DNA from: UBA710 sp051656785
GTDB lineage: Bacteria > Bacillota_I > Bacilli_A > Mycoplasmatales > Metamycoplasmataceae
Length of the DNA: 64,000 nucleotides
Direction: 5' to 3'
Assembly (NCBI GenBank): GCA_051656785.1
Contig: JBOFJK010000006.1
Coordinates: 124,001 to 188,000 of the forward strand
The first letter of the stretch is position 1; each line of letters begins with the position of its first letter. Positions 29,790 to 40,111 of this stretch are shown here, in pieces. Made by a program: the position numbers and the translations under genes. The notes under the pieces are model-generated. The model worked only from the letters and a program-made list of their open reading frames with translations, was not told the DNA's origin and did no database searches.

Positions 29790-29819
29790 TGATATAATTG
29801 TTTTATAAATTAAAACAAT
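29790..29819 (+). promoter_or_regulatory. ptsH promoter with inverted repeat at the transcription start
   Basis: Extended -10 TGA-TATAAT (29793-29798), immediately followed by a perfect inverted repeat ATTGTTTTA (29797-29805) and TAAAACAAT (29811-29819). The predicted start is inside the repeat. Confidence 0.6.
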
Positions 29820-29843
29820 ATATTTTAAAAAAAGGAACAATAT

Positions 29844-30107
29844 ATGACATCATTTACAGCCAAAATTATAGATCCAGTTGGTTTACATGCAAGACCTGCA
29901 TCAATAACTGTTACTGTCGCTTCAAAGTTTGAATCTGATATAAAAATACATGCAAATGGAAAATCGGGAAACTTAAAATCTATTATGAATATAATGGCAC
30001 TAGGCGTTAAGGCTGGAGAAGAAATTACTGTTGAAGCTACTGGTTCAGATGAAAAAGATGCAATTAAAGTAATACAAGAAGAAATGAAAAAAAATAACCT
30101 AATCTAA
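29844..30107 (+). CDS. ptsH: Phosphocarrier protein HPr
   Basis: Carries phosphate from enzyme I to sugar-specific EII proteins. 87 residues; His15 in GLHARPAS is the phosphorylation site and Ser46 in LKSIMNIMAL is the HPr-kinase regulatory site, with VKAGEEITVEATG following. SD AAAGGA. A hairpin terminator overlaps its end, separating it from ptsI. Confidence 0.98.
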   Translation: MTSFTAKIIDPVGLHARPASITVTVASKFESDIKIHANGKSGNLKSIMNIMALGVKAGEEITVEATGSDEKDAIKVIQEEMKKNNLI

Positions 30108-30122
30108 AAAGGTTATTTTTAT
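30091..30122 (+). terminator. Terminator/attenuator overlapping the end of ptsH
   Basis: AAAATAACC (30091-30099) and GGTTATTTT (30111-30119) form a 9-base stem whose loop contains the ptsH stop codon, followed by T. Would give excess HPr over enzyme I if partly read through. Confidence 0.7.
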
Positions 30123-30183
30123 TTATAATTTATACAAATAATATTCAATCATAAAGTTTAATATATTAAGTTAAGGGGAATTA

Positions 30184-31905
30184 ATGAATAATAAGGTCAA
30201 AATACTAAAAGGAATTAGTGCATCTCAAGGAATAGCGATTGGTAAGGTTTTTGAATTAAAACATATTGAGCTTAATATTACAAAAGAAAATGCTGATCCC
30301 GAAAAAGAAATTCAAAAGATTGGAGCTTCAATAAGTTCATCAATTAAAGAAATTGAAAAAATTAAAGCAATTGCCATTAAAAACCTAGGTGAACATGAAG
30401 CAGCTGTTTTTGATGCACATATTCAAGTTGCGACAGATCCAGCTATGAAAGATGAAATAATTTCCCTAATTAAGTCAGAAAAATGTAATGCTTCATATGC
30501 ATTAGATTTGGTTTCTAAAAAATACATTGAAATGTTCGAGAACATGGATGATACTTATATGAAAGAAAGGGCAGCTGATATTAAGGATGTTTATAGAAGA
30601 ATTATTCATAATGTTTTAGGGATTAAAACTCCTGATTTAACTTCTATTAATGAGGAAGTAATTATTGTCGCTTTTGATTTGACTCCTTCTGAAACTTCAC
30701 AACTTAATAAAAAATACGCAAAAGGATTTGCAACTGATATTGGTGGAAGAACATCACACTCAGCAATTATGGCAAGAAGTTTAGAAATTCCTGCAGTTCT
30801 TGGGTTAAAAACAATTACAAATGATGTTAACGATGGTGACATGATAGCAATTGATGGTGATTCAGGGGAAGTATTTATTAATCCAAATCTGGAATTATTG
30901 AATGAACTAAAAGAAAGGCAAAAAAAATCAGAAGTTGAAAAAATAAGATTAAAAGCCTTCAAAAATAAAAAATCAATTACTAAAGAAGGAAGACTTGTTG
31001 AAATAGCAGGTAATATTGGTTCTCCTGAAGATGCAGAGAGTGTTCTTGAAAATGGAGGAGATGGTATTGGACTATTTAGAAGTGAATTTTTATATATGGA
31101 TAGTTCTAATTGGCCAACAGAAGAAGAGCAATATAAGTCTTATTCAACTGTTCTAAAGAAAATGAAAGATAAAAAAGTAATCATTAGAACTCTTGATATT
31201 GGCGGAGATAAAACTCTTAAATATTTTACATTCCCAGAGGAAATGAACCCCTTCCTAGGTTATAGAGCAATTAGATTATGTTTAGATAAGAAAGATATTT
31301 TTGTTACTCAACTAAGAGCTCTTATTCGTGCTTCAGAATTTGGTAAATTGGGAATAATGTTTCCAATGATTGCCACAATAGATGAATTTAGACAAGCAAG
31401 AGCAATCTATGACGAAGTATATAAAGATGTTTTGAGAGAGCATCCTAATATTTCAAAAGAAATTGAAGTTGGTATGATGGTTGAAGTTCCTTCGGCAGCA
31501 GTTCATACAGAAGTATTCTGTAAATATGCAGACTTTGTTTCAATTGGTACAAATGATTTAATGCAATATTCAATGGCATCAGATAGAATGAATGAAAATG
31601 TTGCTTATTTATATCAACCTCTCAATCCATCAATCATAAAATTAATCAGAATGACTATTGAAGGTGCTCATAAATCTGGTAAATGAGCTGGAATGTGTGG
31701 AGAGATGGCAGGAGATATGGATGCTATTCCATTATTAATTGGAATGGGTCTTGATGAATTCTCAATGTCAGCATCTTCTGTTTTACAAGCACGTGAATTA
31801 ATTAGTCGAATTGATACAAATGAAGCAAGAAAGATGGTTGATGAAGTGATGCTCGCTGATAATGAAGAACAAGTTAAAGTAATTTTGAAAAAATACAAAT
31901 TTTAA
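30184..31905 (+). CDS. ptsI: PTS enzyme I (phosphoenolpyruvate-protein phosphotransferase)
   Basis: Starts the phosphotransfer chain by taking phosphate from PEP. 573 residues. N-terminal HPr-binding helices (~20-150), the phosphohistidine swivel domain with GGRTSHSAIMARSLEIPAV, and the PEP-binding barrel with DGIGLFRSEFLYMD, TLDIGGDK, FLGYRAIR and the catalytic Cys in GMCGEMAGD. One TGA Trp at 31684-31686. SD AAGGGG. Confidence 0.98.
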
Positions 31906-31907
31906 TA

Positions 31908-31913
31908 TATAAT
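31908..31913 (+). promoter_or_regulatory. -10 box of tRNA-Gly
   Basis: TATAAT 14 bases upstream of the tRNA, right after the ptsI stop. Confidence 0.55.
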
Positions 31914-31927
31914 TAATATATTAATTT

Positions 31928-32001
31928 GCGAGTGTAGTTTAATGGCAGAACTTCAGCCTTCCAAGCTGACTATGAGGGTTCGATTCCCTTCACTCGCTCC
32001 A
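31928..32001 (+). tRNA. tRNA-Gly (anticodon TCC)
   Basis: 74 bases, acceptor GCGAGTG/CACTCGC, loop CTTCCAA, CCA encoded. Confidence 0.96.
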
Positions 32002-32032
32002 AATCATTTAAAAAATGACTACAAGAAAGAAG

Positions 32033-32061
32033 AAACTAACAAATTATATGTTAGTTTTTTT
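32033..32061 (+). terminator. Terminator after tRNA-Gly
   Basis: Perfect 9-base arms AAACTAACA (32033-32041) and TGTTAGTTT (32049-32057), then T-run. Confidence 0.8.
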
Positions 32062-32136
32062 ATTGCTTAAAATTTCTTAAATATTATCAAATTATCTTTT
32101 TTATTTTATTTTTAATTTTTTAAGACATATATTTAT

Positions 32137-34170
32137 ATGGAAATGAAATTACAAAAGGATTCTTTAGATTGTGGTTTAGTTGTTATTCAGACACTACATA
32201 ATTATTATTATGATAATTGGGTATCAATTAATAGTCTAAAAGAAAAGGTAAATTATGGATTTGAAGGACTAAATATTTTGGAGATGTCTAATCTCGGTAA
32301 TAAATATGGACTATTATTAGAAAGTTTTGAAGGAGATTTTGAATCTCTTAAGAATCTAGAAATATCTGAACCTGTTGTCACAATAATAAATCAAGATGGT
32401 GTAAATCACTATGTAATAATAACTAAAATTAAGAATAACAAAATTTATTATTATGATCCAGTGTTTGGTAAGAACATTTTAGACTTCTTGACGTTTAGCA
32501 AAATCTTCCAGAACATTTTAATTGTAGTTACTAAGACATCTTATCAATTAAAAAATAAAATAGAGAATGAAAGATTATTTTATACTGATTTAAAAATGAT
32601 AATTTTTATAATATTTTTAAATCTAATAACATTAGCATTATCTTTTGTATCAACTTTTTATTTCAAAATAATTTTAGATAATGTTATTCCAGGGGCAATG
32701 ATAGAAGGTTTAAATTATATAACTCTTGCTTTTATTTTTATTAGTTTTGTTAAGATAACAACTGTATGCTTTAAATCTCTAATTGTTAGAAAAATAGAAA
32801 ACAAAATTAATCATTCATATGTGAATTTATATTTTAATAAATTATATTTTTGTAATATTTCCAAATTGGAAAAAATTTCTAAAAGTGATCACTTAAGAAG
32901 AGTGGGTACAATACAAAACATTTCTTCCTTTAAGGCTAATTATCTTTTCACAATATCAAGCGAAATTATAACTTTTATATTTGCTGCAACAGTACTAATC
33001 TTAATATCGACAAAAGTTTTTATTGTTGTTGCAATATTATCAGTTTTAATGATTATGATTTCCTTTGTTTTTCAAAAAAATATTAGTTTAAAAAATATTA
33101 AAATTATTAATTCTAATTTAGATTTTTCCACAAGAACAATTGACCTAATTTATTCTCAGTTAGAAATGAAACAATCTACATATAAGAATATTATTCAGAA
33201 AAACATTGATGAATCATTAAGGGAAAGTTTTAGAAATAATTTTAAAATGTTTAATTTTAATGTATTTCATAAAACAGTAATGGAAATGATAAAACTATTA
33301 ATTCCTTTTGTGATAGTTTACATTTCTACACAAGAAATTTTTAATGCAAGAATAAGTATTAGTGATATGATTCTTTTTATTTCTATCTTTACATTCTTTA
33401 TCAATCCTTTAGATAGTTTCTTAACATTAATATTAAATATTCCTATCGTAAAACAAGACATTGAATTACTAAATTTTGTTCTTAATTTTGAGGAGGAAAA
33501 AAATATAGGAGGACTTCAAAACAAAACAATAAAGAAACTTACATTTGAGAACATATCATTCTCTTATGAATTAGGAAATAAATTATTTAACATAGATAAA
33601 TTAGAAATAAAAAATAGCACTCAAATAATAGGGAAAAATGGGTGTGGTAAATCAACATTTTTAAAAATAATAGCAACATATTTATTTGATAAAGGCACTT
33701 ATAAAATAGATGACATTAATCACACCTCTTTTAATGTTTATAGCATTAGAGATAATATTTATTATGGTAGCAACAAAGCCTTCTTGCCTAATGTCTCTAT
33801 TTTACAATATATAACGAATAATGAGAAAAGTAGAATTGAAAAATTACATGAAAATATTAGCAAGTATAAACTTCAAACCATTTTTGATGCTTTTGAAATA
33901 TGTATTGAGGATCGAATAATTAATAATGGAGATAATTTTTCATCAGGTCAGAAACAATTGATTATTCTTTTACCATTATTGGTAAATGAGTATGAATTAA
34001 TTTTGATGGATGAAAGTTTTGAGAATATTGATGAAAAGAATTTTAAGATTCTTAAAAATTTATTAACTTCTATTCATAAGAATAAAATATTCATTGAAAT
34101 CTCACATAACAATAAATATTTATATAGTGATAGGAGAATTAATTTTGAAGAATTTAACAACAATAAATAA
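32137..34170 (+). CDS. Peptidase-containing ABC exporter (C39 peptidase, bacteriocin/double-glycine type)
   Basis: Cleaves a leader from a peptide and exports it. 677 residues: C39 peptidase (1-~140) with an apparently intact triad Cys12 (KDSLDCGLVV), His91 (VNHYVII) and Asp107 (YYDPVFG); six membrane helices (~150-445); ATPase domain with Walker A GKNGCGKSTF (~residue 500), signature FSSGQKQ, Walker B ELILMDES and H-loop ISHN. The D-loop and signature are a little degenerate. Mycoplasma hyopneumoniae has a gene named after lactococcin transporters, so the family is known in the genus. Unlike its neighbours it has no TGA Trp codon and a single TGG. No SD is evident. Substrate unknown. Confidence 0.88.
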   Translation: MEMKLQKDSLDCGLVVIQTLHNYYYDNWVSINSLKEKVNYGFEGLNILEMSNLGNKYGLLLESFEGDFESLKNLEISEPVVTIINQDGVNHYVIITKIKNNKIYYYDPVFGKNILDFLTFSKIFQNILIVVTKTSYQLKNKIENERLFYTDLKMIIFIIFLNLITLALSFVSTFYFKIILDNVIPGAMIEGLNYITLAFIFISFVKITTVCFKSLIVRKIENKINHSYVNLYFNKLYFCNISKLEKISKSDHLRRVGTIQNISSFKANYLFTISSEIITFIFAATVLILISTKVFIVVAILSVLMIMISFVFQKNISLKNIKIINSNLDFSTRTIDLIYSQLEMKQSTYKNIIQKNIDESLRESFRNNFKMFNFNVFHKTVMEMIKLLIPFVIVYISTQEIFNARISISDMILFISIFTFFINPLDSFLTLILNIPIVKQDIELLNFVLNFEEEKNIGGLQNKTIKKLTFENISFSYELGNKLFNIDKLEIKNSTQIIGKNGCGKSTFLKIIATYLFDKGTYKIDDINHTSFNVYSIRDNIYYGSNKAFLPNVSILQYITNNEKSRIEKLHENISKYKLQTIFDAFEICIEDRIINNGDNFSSGQKQLIILLPLLVNEYELILMDESFENIDEKNFKILKNLLTSIHKNKIFIEISHNNKYLYSDRRINFEEFNNNK

Positions 34171-34537
34171 AGATTTAATAAATTATATAATCTTATTTCT
34201 TTTCATTAGTTTTACAATATTGTTTTTTATTTTACAAATCAATGTTGAAAGAAATTTTGAAGCTCTTATGAATATTGATGAAGATAAAACAATTACATTA
34301 ATAATTAATTCTACAGATGCATATTTCATAAAAGAACAAGAGACAATAAATTTTATTATTAATAACAAATTATATATAGTTGATGATGTTGTATTGGTTT
34401 CACTTCCAAATAATCTATTTTCCATCAAGATAAATGATAAAAATTTAGAACAAATTTTACAACCTAGTACAATACTAAGAATAAATATAAATATTGATTC
34501 ACAAAAATTATATGAGTTATTATTTAAACTAAAATAA
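34145..34537 (+). CDS. Small accessory protein of the C39 exporter
   Basis: About 130 residues from a TTG start at 34145, chosen because AGGAGA (34132-34137) stands seven bases before it. One membrane helix (~12-32) then a ~95-residue outer domain of beta-prone sequence (TLIINSTDAYFI, KLYIVDDVVLVSLPNNLFSIKI). Overlaps the exporter by 26 bases, so translated with it. Size and topology resemble a stripped-down ComB/HlyD-type adaptor; that is an inference, no motif proves it. No Trp codons. Confidence 0.6.
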   Translation: MKNLTTINKDLINYIILFLFISFTILFFILQINVERNFEALMNIDEDKTITLIINSTDAYFIKEQETINFIINNKLYIVDDVVLVSLPNNLFSIKINDKNLEQILQPSTILRININIDSQKLYELLFKLK

Positions 34538-34545
34538 ATATTGTT

Positions 34546-34551
34546 TATAAT
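34546..34551 (+). promoter_or_regulatory. -10 box of ybeY (leaderless candidate)
   Basis: TATAAT seven bases before the ybeY ATG, without SD. Confidence 0.5.
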
Positions 34552-34558
34552 TTATCAA

Positions 34559-35014
34559 ATGGAATGCACATTAAATATTGAGACAATCAAGGACTACAAA
34601 TTCAAATATAAAAAAGAATATAATAATATTCTGAAATACTTTAGCGAAGAATTTAATATTAAAGAAAACATAATTGTTGATTTACTAGTTACTAATAATG
34701 TAGGTATACAAGCTATTAATAAAGAATACAGAATGATTGATAAACCAACTGATATTCTATCCTTTCCGACTGATAATTTCATTGATTATACTTTCATTAA
34801 AGATAGACATATGGGAGAAATAGTTATTTCATATGAGAAACTTATCTCACAAGCAAAAGAATTTGGTCATTCAGAATTAAGAGAATTTTGTTATATGTTT
34901 GCTCATGGATTAGTTCATTTGAATGGTATGGATCACAAAAAAAATAAAAATAAAGAAATTGAATTTAATCTTCATGTTGATAATATAATTAATAAATTAA
35001 AAGTAAATAGGTGA
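34559..35014 (+). CDS. ybeY: Endoribonuclease YbeY (rRNA maturation)
   Basis: Zinc-dependent single-strand RNase for 16S rRNA 3' end and ribosome quality control. 151 residues; metal site AHGLVHLNGMDH gives three His, and DILSFPTD and MGEIVIS are family motifs. The start is ATG 34559, preceded by a -10 box; TTG 34541 lies before it and is unlikely. Begins a ybeY-cdd-era run as in many Firmicutes. Confidence 0.93.
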   Translation: MECTLNIETIKDYKFKYKKEYNNILKYFSEEFNIKENIIVDLLVTNNVGIQAINKEYRMIDKPTDILSFPTDNFIDYTFIKDRHMGEIVISYEKLISQAKEFGHSELREFCYMFAHGLVHLNGMDHKKNKNKEIEFNLHVDNIINKLKVNR

Positions 35015-35018
35015 TAAT

Positions 35019-35417
35019 ATGTTTGAAATTTTAAAAGTAGTAGCAGAGAAATCCTATTCCCCTTATTCCAAATTTAAAGTTGCAGTAGTTTTAGAAATGG
35101 AAAATGGAAAATACATTAGTGGAACAAATATTGAAAATAGTTCTTTCCCTTCTTCAATGTGTGCTGAAAGAGTCGCAATTAGTGTTGCACATATGCAAGG
35201 TGTAGATTTTGATAGCATCATTAGTGTTCATGTTTATAGTCCGAGTGCAAACTTTATCTTGGTTCCATGTGGTGATTGTCGTCAATTAATGACTGAACAT
35301 CTAAATTTAAAAACAAATATTGTTATGTATTCAAATGATGGAAAATCAATAACTAAAACTCTAGATGAAATAATCCCTTTTTCATTTATTGCAAAAGATT
35401 TCTTAGGTAAAAATTAA
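35019..35417 (+). CDS. cdd: Cytidine deaminase
   Basis: Converts (deoxy)cytidine to (deoxy)uridine in pyrimidine salvage. 132 residues; catalytic Glu and first zinc Cys in SSMCAERVAI, the other two Cys in VPCGDCRQLM; N-terminal SYSPYSKFKVAV binds the ribose. SD GTGAT is weak but lies right after the ybeY stop (four-base gap). Stop overlaps era ATG by one base. Confidence 0.96.
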   Translation: MFEILKVVAEKSYSPYSKFKVAVVLEMENGKYISGTNIENSSFPSSMCAERVAISVAHMQGVDFDSIISVHVYSPSANFILVPCGDCRQLMTEHLNLKTNIVMYSNDGKSITKTLDEIIPFSFIAKDFLGKN

Positions 35418-36286
35418 TGAAGATTTGTTTTGTTGCAATAATTGGAAGACCTAATGTTGGTAAAAGTAGTTTAATGAATACAATATTAAATTATGATTTA
35501 TCAATAATATCTCCAAAACCACAAACAACTAGAGATCAAATCTTAGGAATATATAATGAGCAAGATTATCAATTTGTTTTTATTGATACTCCAGGAATAC
35601 ATAAAGCTGAATCTCAATTTGGTGAAATTTTAAATGATAAATCTTATAAAAGTATGAAAGACATTGATTTAGTTTTATTTCTTCAACCAGCTGATGAAGA
35701 AATTTCTGTTGGTGACAATTTTGTTATTGATAAAATAGTTAATCAAATAAACAAATTGGCAGTTGTTACTAAAATTGATAAAATATTAGATCCAAAAATA
35801 ATAGAAGCAAAAGTAGAATTTTTCAAGGAAAAAAAATTTAATGCGGTTTTAGGAACATCAATTAATACAAACCAATCTATCAATAGTTTAATTAATGAGA
35901 TAAAGAAATATTCTTATGAATCAAATCCATTTTATAACATAGATGATATCACTGATAAATCATCTTCTTTTATTGCAAAGGAAACTATAAGAGGAGCTGC
36001 TATCAATTTATTAAGAGATGAATTGCCTCATGCCATAGTTGTTGAAATAACTCAATATAAAGAATCTGATGAAGAAGATGAAATATTGGCTACCATATAT
36101 GTTCAAAAAGAATCTCAAAAAGGTATAATTATTGGGGTAGGTGGATCTATGATTAAAGCCATTGGAACTGCGGCAAGGTTTAGTCTATCTAAAAAGTTTG
36201 ACAAAAACATTAAACTTTGAACAAAAGTTAAAGTTCAAAAGAATTGAACAAATAATGTTGAACAAATTAAAAAATTTGGTTATTAA
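35417..36286 (+). CDS. era: GTPase Era
   Basis: Ribosome-assembly GTPase that binds the 16S 3' end. 289 residues; G1 GRPNVGKSSLMN, G2 PQTTRDQ, G3 DTPGIH, G4 TKID; C-terminal KH domain with IYVQKESQKGIIIGVGG. Two TGA Trp codons at 36218 and 36245 extend the chain to its proper end, FGY. Confidence 0.96.
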
Positions 36287-36313
36287 GTAATAAGTAATAA
36301 GGAGTGAATATAA

Positions 36314-37183
36314 ATGGAATTGATTAATATCTTATGAGTTTTTTTGATAAGTTTTGCTATTAATTATTTTTTCTTTATATTTGCTTGAATTTTCAAAAGT
36401 GATGTTTTTACAGATATTACTTATGCTTTATCTTTTTCAGTATTAACAATAATATTTTTAATTTGATATCAAAATTTTCATCTTACTCAAATTCTCATTT
36501 TTATTTTAATGAATTTATGAGCTTTTCGTTTAGGTGTATATTTATTCTCACGAATAATAAAAATAAAGGTTGATCATAGATTTGATAAAATGCGAAATTC
36601 ATTTTGAAAATTTGGTACTTTTTGAACATTACAAGCATTCTTGGTTTTTATGACTTCATTACCTGGAATAATGTTTCTAACAATTGATGCCAATTCATTG
36701 AGTGGGAACTTGTGAATCGATTTAACTTCATTAATATTGTTATTAAGCTTATTCGGTTTAATATTTGAAACAATTGGTGATTATCAAAAAAATGTTTTTT
36801 ACAATGATAAGATTGCTAAAAAGGAAAATATTGAAAATATCTTCATTAAAAAAGGATTATGAAAAATAACACGTCATCCAAATTATTTTGGTGAAGTAAA
36901 TTTTTGATATGGTATTTGTTTAACAGTGATTTTGGCAATTTTTCTTTCTGATAATTCATGACATAAATATCTTTTTGTTCTTTTAATAATTTCGCCTTTA
37001 ATTTTAAATTTTTCATTAATTTATGTTTCTGGATTAAAGTTACTAGAAGCAAGAGAATGAAACAAATTAAAAGATAATCCAGACTATCTAGACTATATTA
37101 AAAGCACAAGTATGATTATTCCTTTCATTGGGAAAAAAGGAAGATTAAGTCTTCATAAAAAAGAAAAAATAACTTCTAAATAA
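36314..37183 (+). CDS. DUF1295-type membrane protein (isoprenylcysteine methyltransferase/steroid reductase-like)
   Basis: 289 residues with about seven hydrophobic segments and many TGA Trp codons. The C-terminal third, GLWKITRHPNYFGEVNFWYGI followed by LKLLEAREWNKLKDNPDYLDYIKST, is the signature region of DUF1295/ICMT-like enzymes, which methylate or reduce lipid-like substrates at the membrane. Substrate unknown. SD AAGGAGTG fixes the ATG. Ends overlapping by eight bases the end of the convergent nuclease gene. Confidence 0.85.
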
Positions 37184-38969
37184 CTTCAACTTCTTTATAA
37201 GCCTTTTCTTTTAATAATTTTTTAGCAAAATGATAAACCATTATCATTGCTTTAACATCATTCTCACAATATTTTTTTAACTGTTCTTCAACTTCAATTC
37301 ATTCATTATCACCAATAGCTCCAAGATTTCTATCTATTGCCTTACTCATTGCCATTAAACCATTTTTAACATCTAGTTTTGAATAAGGTTCAATCATTAC
37401 TTCTAGTTCATAACCCTTTTTAGTTATATATTTTTCAATTGTTTTAATGCTTGAAAAACCATATAATTCTCATAAAAATATTGATGGTAATTTACCCTTT
37501 ATAGAAGTTATTTTAAATAGATCATGTAAGTCAATTGTTCTTTTGATAATTCTCCCTATTTTAAAATCATATTCATTTACTAGTATTGAAAAGTTATAAT
37601 CTTGTTTTGATAATTGGTGTTTATATAAGATTTTAATCATATCTTTTAACTTTGAATTTTCATATGCTTTATTATAAACAACGTATGCATTGGCATTTTC
37701 ATCATATATTGCATCGATGATTTTAAAGAAGTGAGTATAATCAATTTCTTTAGGATCAATTACAAGATTATTAATATCATTTATTTTATCCATTTCAGTT
37801 TTGATTACTGAAACCTGAAAGATTAGTTGTTGATATGGTAATGTATATTCCATTATTGGAAATGGGAGCGAGAAACCTTCAAAATCATATCAAACAACTT
37901 TCTCATTATCTATAGGTTTTATAAATTCAGCAAGAGCATAGTAATTTATTGAGTTAATATGATTTTTAATTTTCTTTGTTGGCTCATGATCATCATAATA
38001 TTTATTAAGTAATTTTTCATTGTAAGCTAATTCAATAGTTTTTTTATTTTTTATTAAAGTTCCACTTACAGGAAGTAAATATGGAAAATCTTCCTGAAGA
38101 ATTTGTCTGATAAATTTATTATTCCCCCATGGTGTTGTATCAAGATCTTTAATATGTTCTCTTGTGGCATTTCTTGCATCATTAATTCTACTTATGTAAT
38201 AATCAATTCCATTAAATTCTAATTGCTTTTTTTTAGAACCTGATTTTAAATTCAATAATACTCTAGTTGATATTTTTTCAAATATACTAGCACCAAGTTT
38301 TTCAGGATTGCCAAAGGCTACCTCCTTTAAGGCAAAAAGTGAATCATTTTTCTTAGGTGGTTTACTAACTGATGTATTTGCATAAAAGGTTTCCTCAAAT
38401 GTTATTACATCATCTCTCATAAAATTCTTAATTTCGATTGTATAAATAGAAAAATCTTCTACTTGATGTCCATTTTTAGAAACAATTTCATAATCAAAAA
38501 AGGCTCTAATATAATTATTTCTTTTAGTTCCAGTATTTAGATTCATATTAGAAATTTTTTTATATTTCTTGTCAAATAAAATAGGTTTACTTATTGCTCC
38601 ATTATATTCAAAAACTGGATATAAAATGACATCAACATTAGGGTCATTAATTGCCTCTTTCGTTTTAGCAATTCCAATCTCTAAGTTTTTCTCTTTGACT
38701 ATTAAAAGATTTAATTCTAGTGCTCCATATTTATCTTGTATTCATTCAATAAAACGATTATTAATAATATTAAAACCATTTTTATGAACTTCAACATAAT
38801 TAGATTCATCATCATCTTCATTAAATTCTAAGGATCAATAATTATTTTCATCTTCACTTTTTTCATCTTCAATTAATTCTTTACATTTGAAATTGTTTCA
38901 AACAAAATATGGCTGACAAGTTAAATATTTTTCTAAATGTTTTCAAGTTATTTTCTTATCATTATTCAT
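37176..38969 (-). CDS. DUF2779-like protein, predicted exonuclease
   Basis: 597 residues. The C-terminal ~230 residues look like a DnaQ/DEDDy exonuclease as in DUF2779: VWYDFEGFSLPFPIMEYTLP with Asp and Glu, FQVSV, VVYNKAYENSKLKDM, and YCENDVKAMIMVYHF with Tyr-x3-Asp. The N-terminal part (TWKHLEKYLTCQPYFVW, FFDYEIVSKNGHQ) recalls a Cas4/RecB-like module with degraded active site. No SD; its ATG overlaps the previous gene's stop by eight bases, so translation is coupled. Six or more TGA Trp codons. Role in DNA repair or defence is inference. Confidence 0.75.
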
Positions 38970-39795
38970 ATTCTAATTTTAATTTACCTTCATCTTTTCA
39001 TTTTGATAATAAAACTTTATATTCTTCTTCATTATGACATTTTAAATATTCAACTAAGTCAGCGTCTTTTACTGGATGATATTGTGGAGAGATTCCTGAA
39101 GTAGTATATTTTTTATATCAATCTTTAATGATTTTTATATCATCTAATATTTGAGATTTATTAATCTTGTATTTGTAGTTTTTTATTTTTCTATTTTCAA
39201 TTGGAAAATTTTTAGGATCTTCATAATCCTCTTCTTTTAGAAAAGTTGCAACTACTCAAAAATCTTCAACACCCATTAAATAAGAATAAAGTTGAGATTG
39301 CTTTAAATATGAAACAGGTATGCCATACTTGTTTCAATTGTCATAATTTTTTTCTCCAGTTGTTTTAATCTCAATAATAATTTTCTTATCCCTAATATAA
39401 CCATCTGGTAAGCCTCCAATAACATCATCCTTGTTTGAAAAATAATCAAAATTATATTTAATCGGATCATATGTTTCGACTTTTAAATTTAATTTCTTTT
39501 CAATCGCATCTATAACCTTAGGTTCAATATCGATTCCAGCATCAACATATTTTCGATCTAAAATAGGTAATCCAATTCATGCCATTCTTGCAAATGCTGC
39601 AAATTGTGACTTAAAATCATCAGTTTCTAGAACATCACCTACTGATGATCCACCAATTTTTTTAAATCCAAATTTATTTCATAGTTTTTTATCTAATAGT
39701 TTTTGATGGAATTCTCCACTAAGAATGACACTTTTATTTATTTCATCTAAAGTATAATCTAACCCATTATAAAAATGTCTTTTACTTAATTTCAT
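38962..39795 (-). CDS. Predicted PD-(D/E)XK nuclease (YqaJ/MAGa7180-like)
   Basis: 277 residues. GGLPDGYIRDKKIIIEIKTTG carries the Asp...Glu-x-Lys core of the PD-(D/E)XK nucleases, preceded by GGSSVGDVLETDDFKSQFAAFARM and followed by YLKQSQLYSYLM, where the Gln-x3-Tyr fits the YqaJ/RecB-type motif. NCBI uses the name MAGa7180 family putative nuclease for mycoplasma proteins of this type; my match is by memory. It is the first gene of a two-gene minus-strand operon with the DUF2779-like exonuclease. Start ATG has no clear SD. Confidence 0.7.
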
Positions 39796-39899
39796 ATGTT
39801 AATTATATACTAATTAAGTGCTTATGTAATGTCGACATTATACTTAAGCTATGTAATTTTTTATTCATATATTTTTAATAAAAAAAATATTAATAAATC

Positions 39900-39929
39900 T
39901 TGTATTAAGAAATTGGTTTAGTATATAAT
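39900..39929 (+). promoter_or_regulatory. Promoter of the six-tRNA cluster
   Basis: TTGTAT (39900-39905) and TATAAT (39924-39929) with 18-base spacing, 22 bases before tRNA-Asn. Confidence 0.7.
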
Positions 39930-39951
39930 TAATTTGCATAATTAACAATTT

Positions 39952-40026
39952 GCCGATTTAGCTCAGTGGTAGAGCAGCTGGCTGTTAACCAGTTGGTCAC
40001 AGGTTCAAATCCTGTAATCGGCGCCA
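39952..40026 (+). tRNA. tRNA-Asn (anticodon GTT)
   Basis: Acceptor GCCGATT/AATCGGC, loop CTGTTAA, CCA encoded. Confidence 0.96.
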
Positions 40027-40031
40027 GTTTT

Positions 40032-40107
40032 GGCCTATTGGTGAAGCGGTTAACACACATGGTTTTCATCCATGGATTCACGGGTTCGATCCCCGTATAG
40101 GTCACCA
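40032..40107 (+). tRNA. tRNA-Glu (anticodon TTC)
   Basis: Acceptor GGCCTAT/ATAGGTC, loop TTTTCAT on CATGG/CCATG, CCA encoded. Confidence 0.96.
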
Positions 40108-40111
40108 AAAT

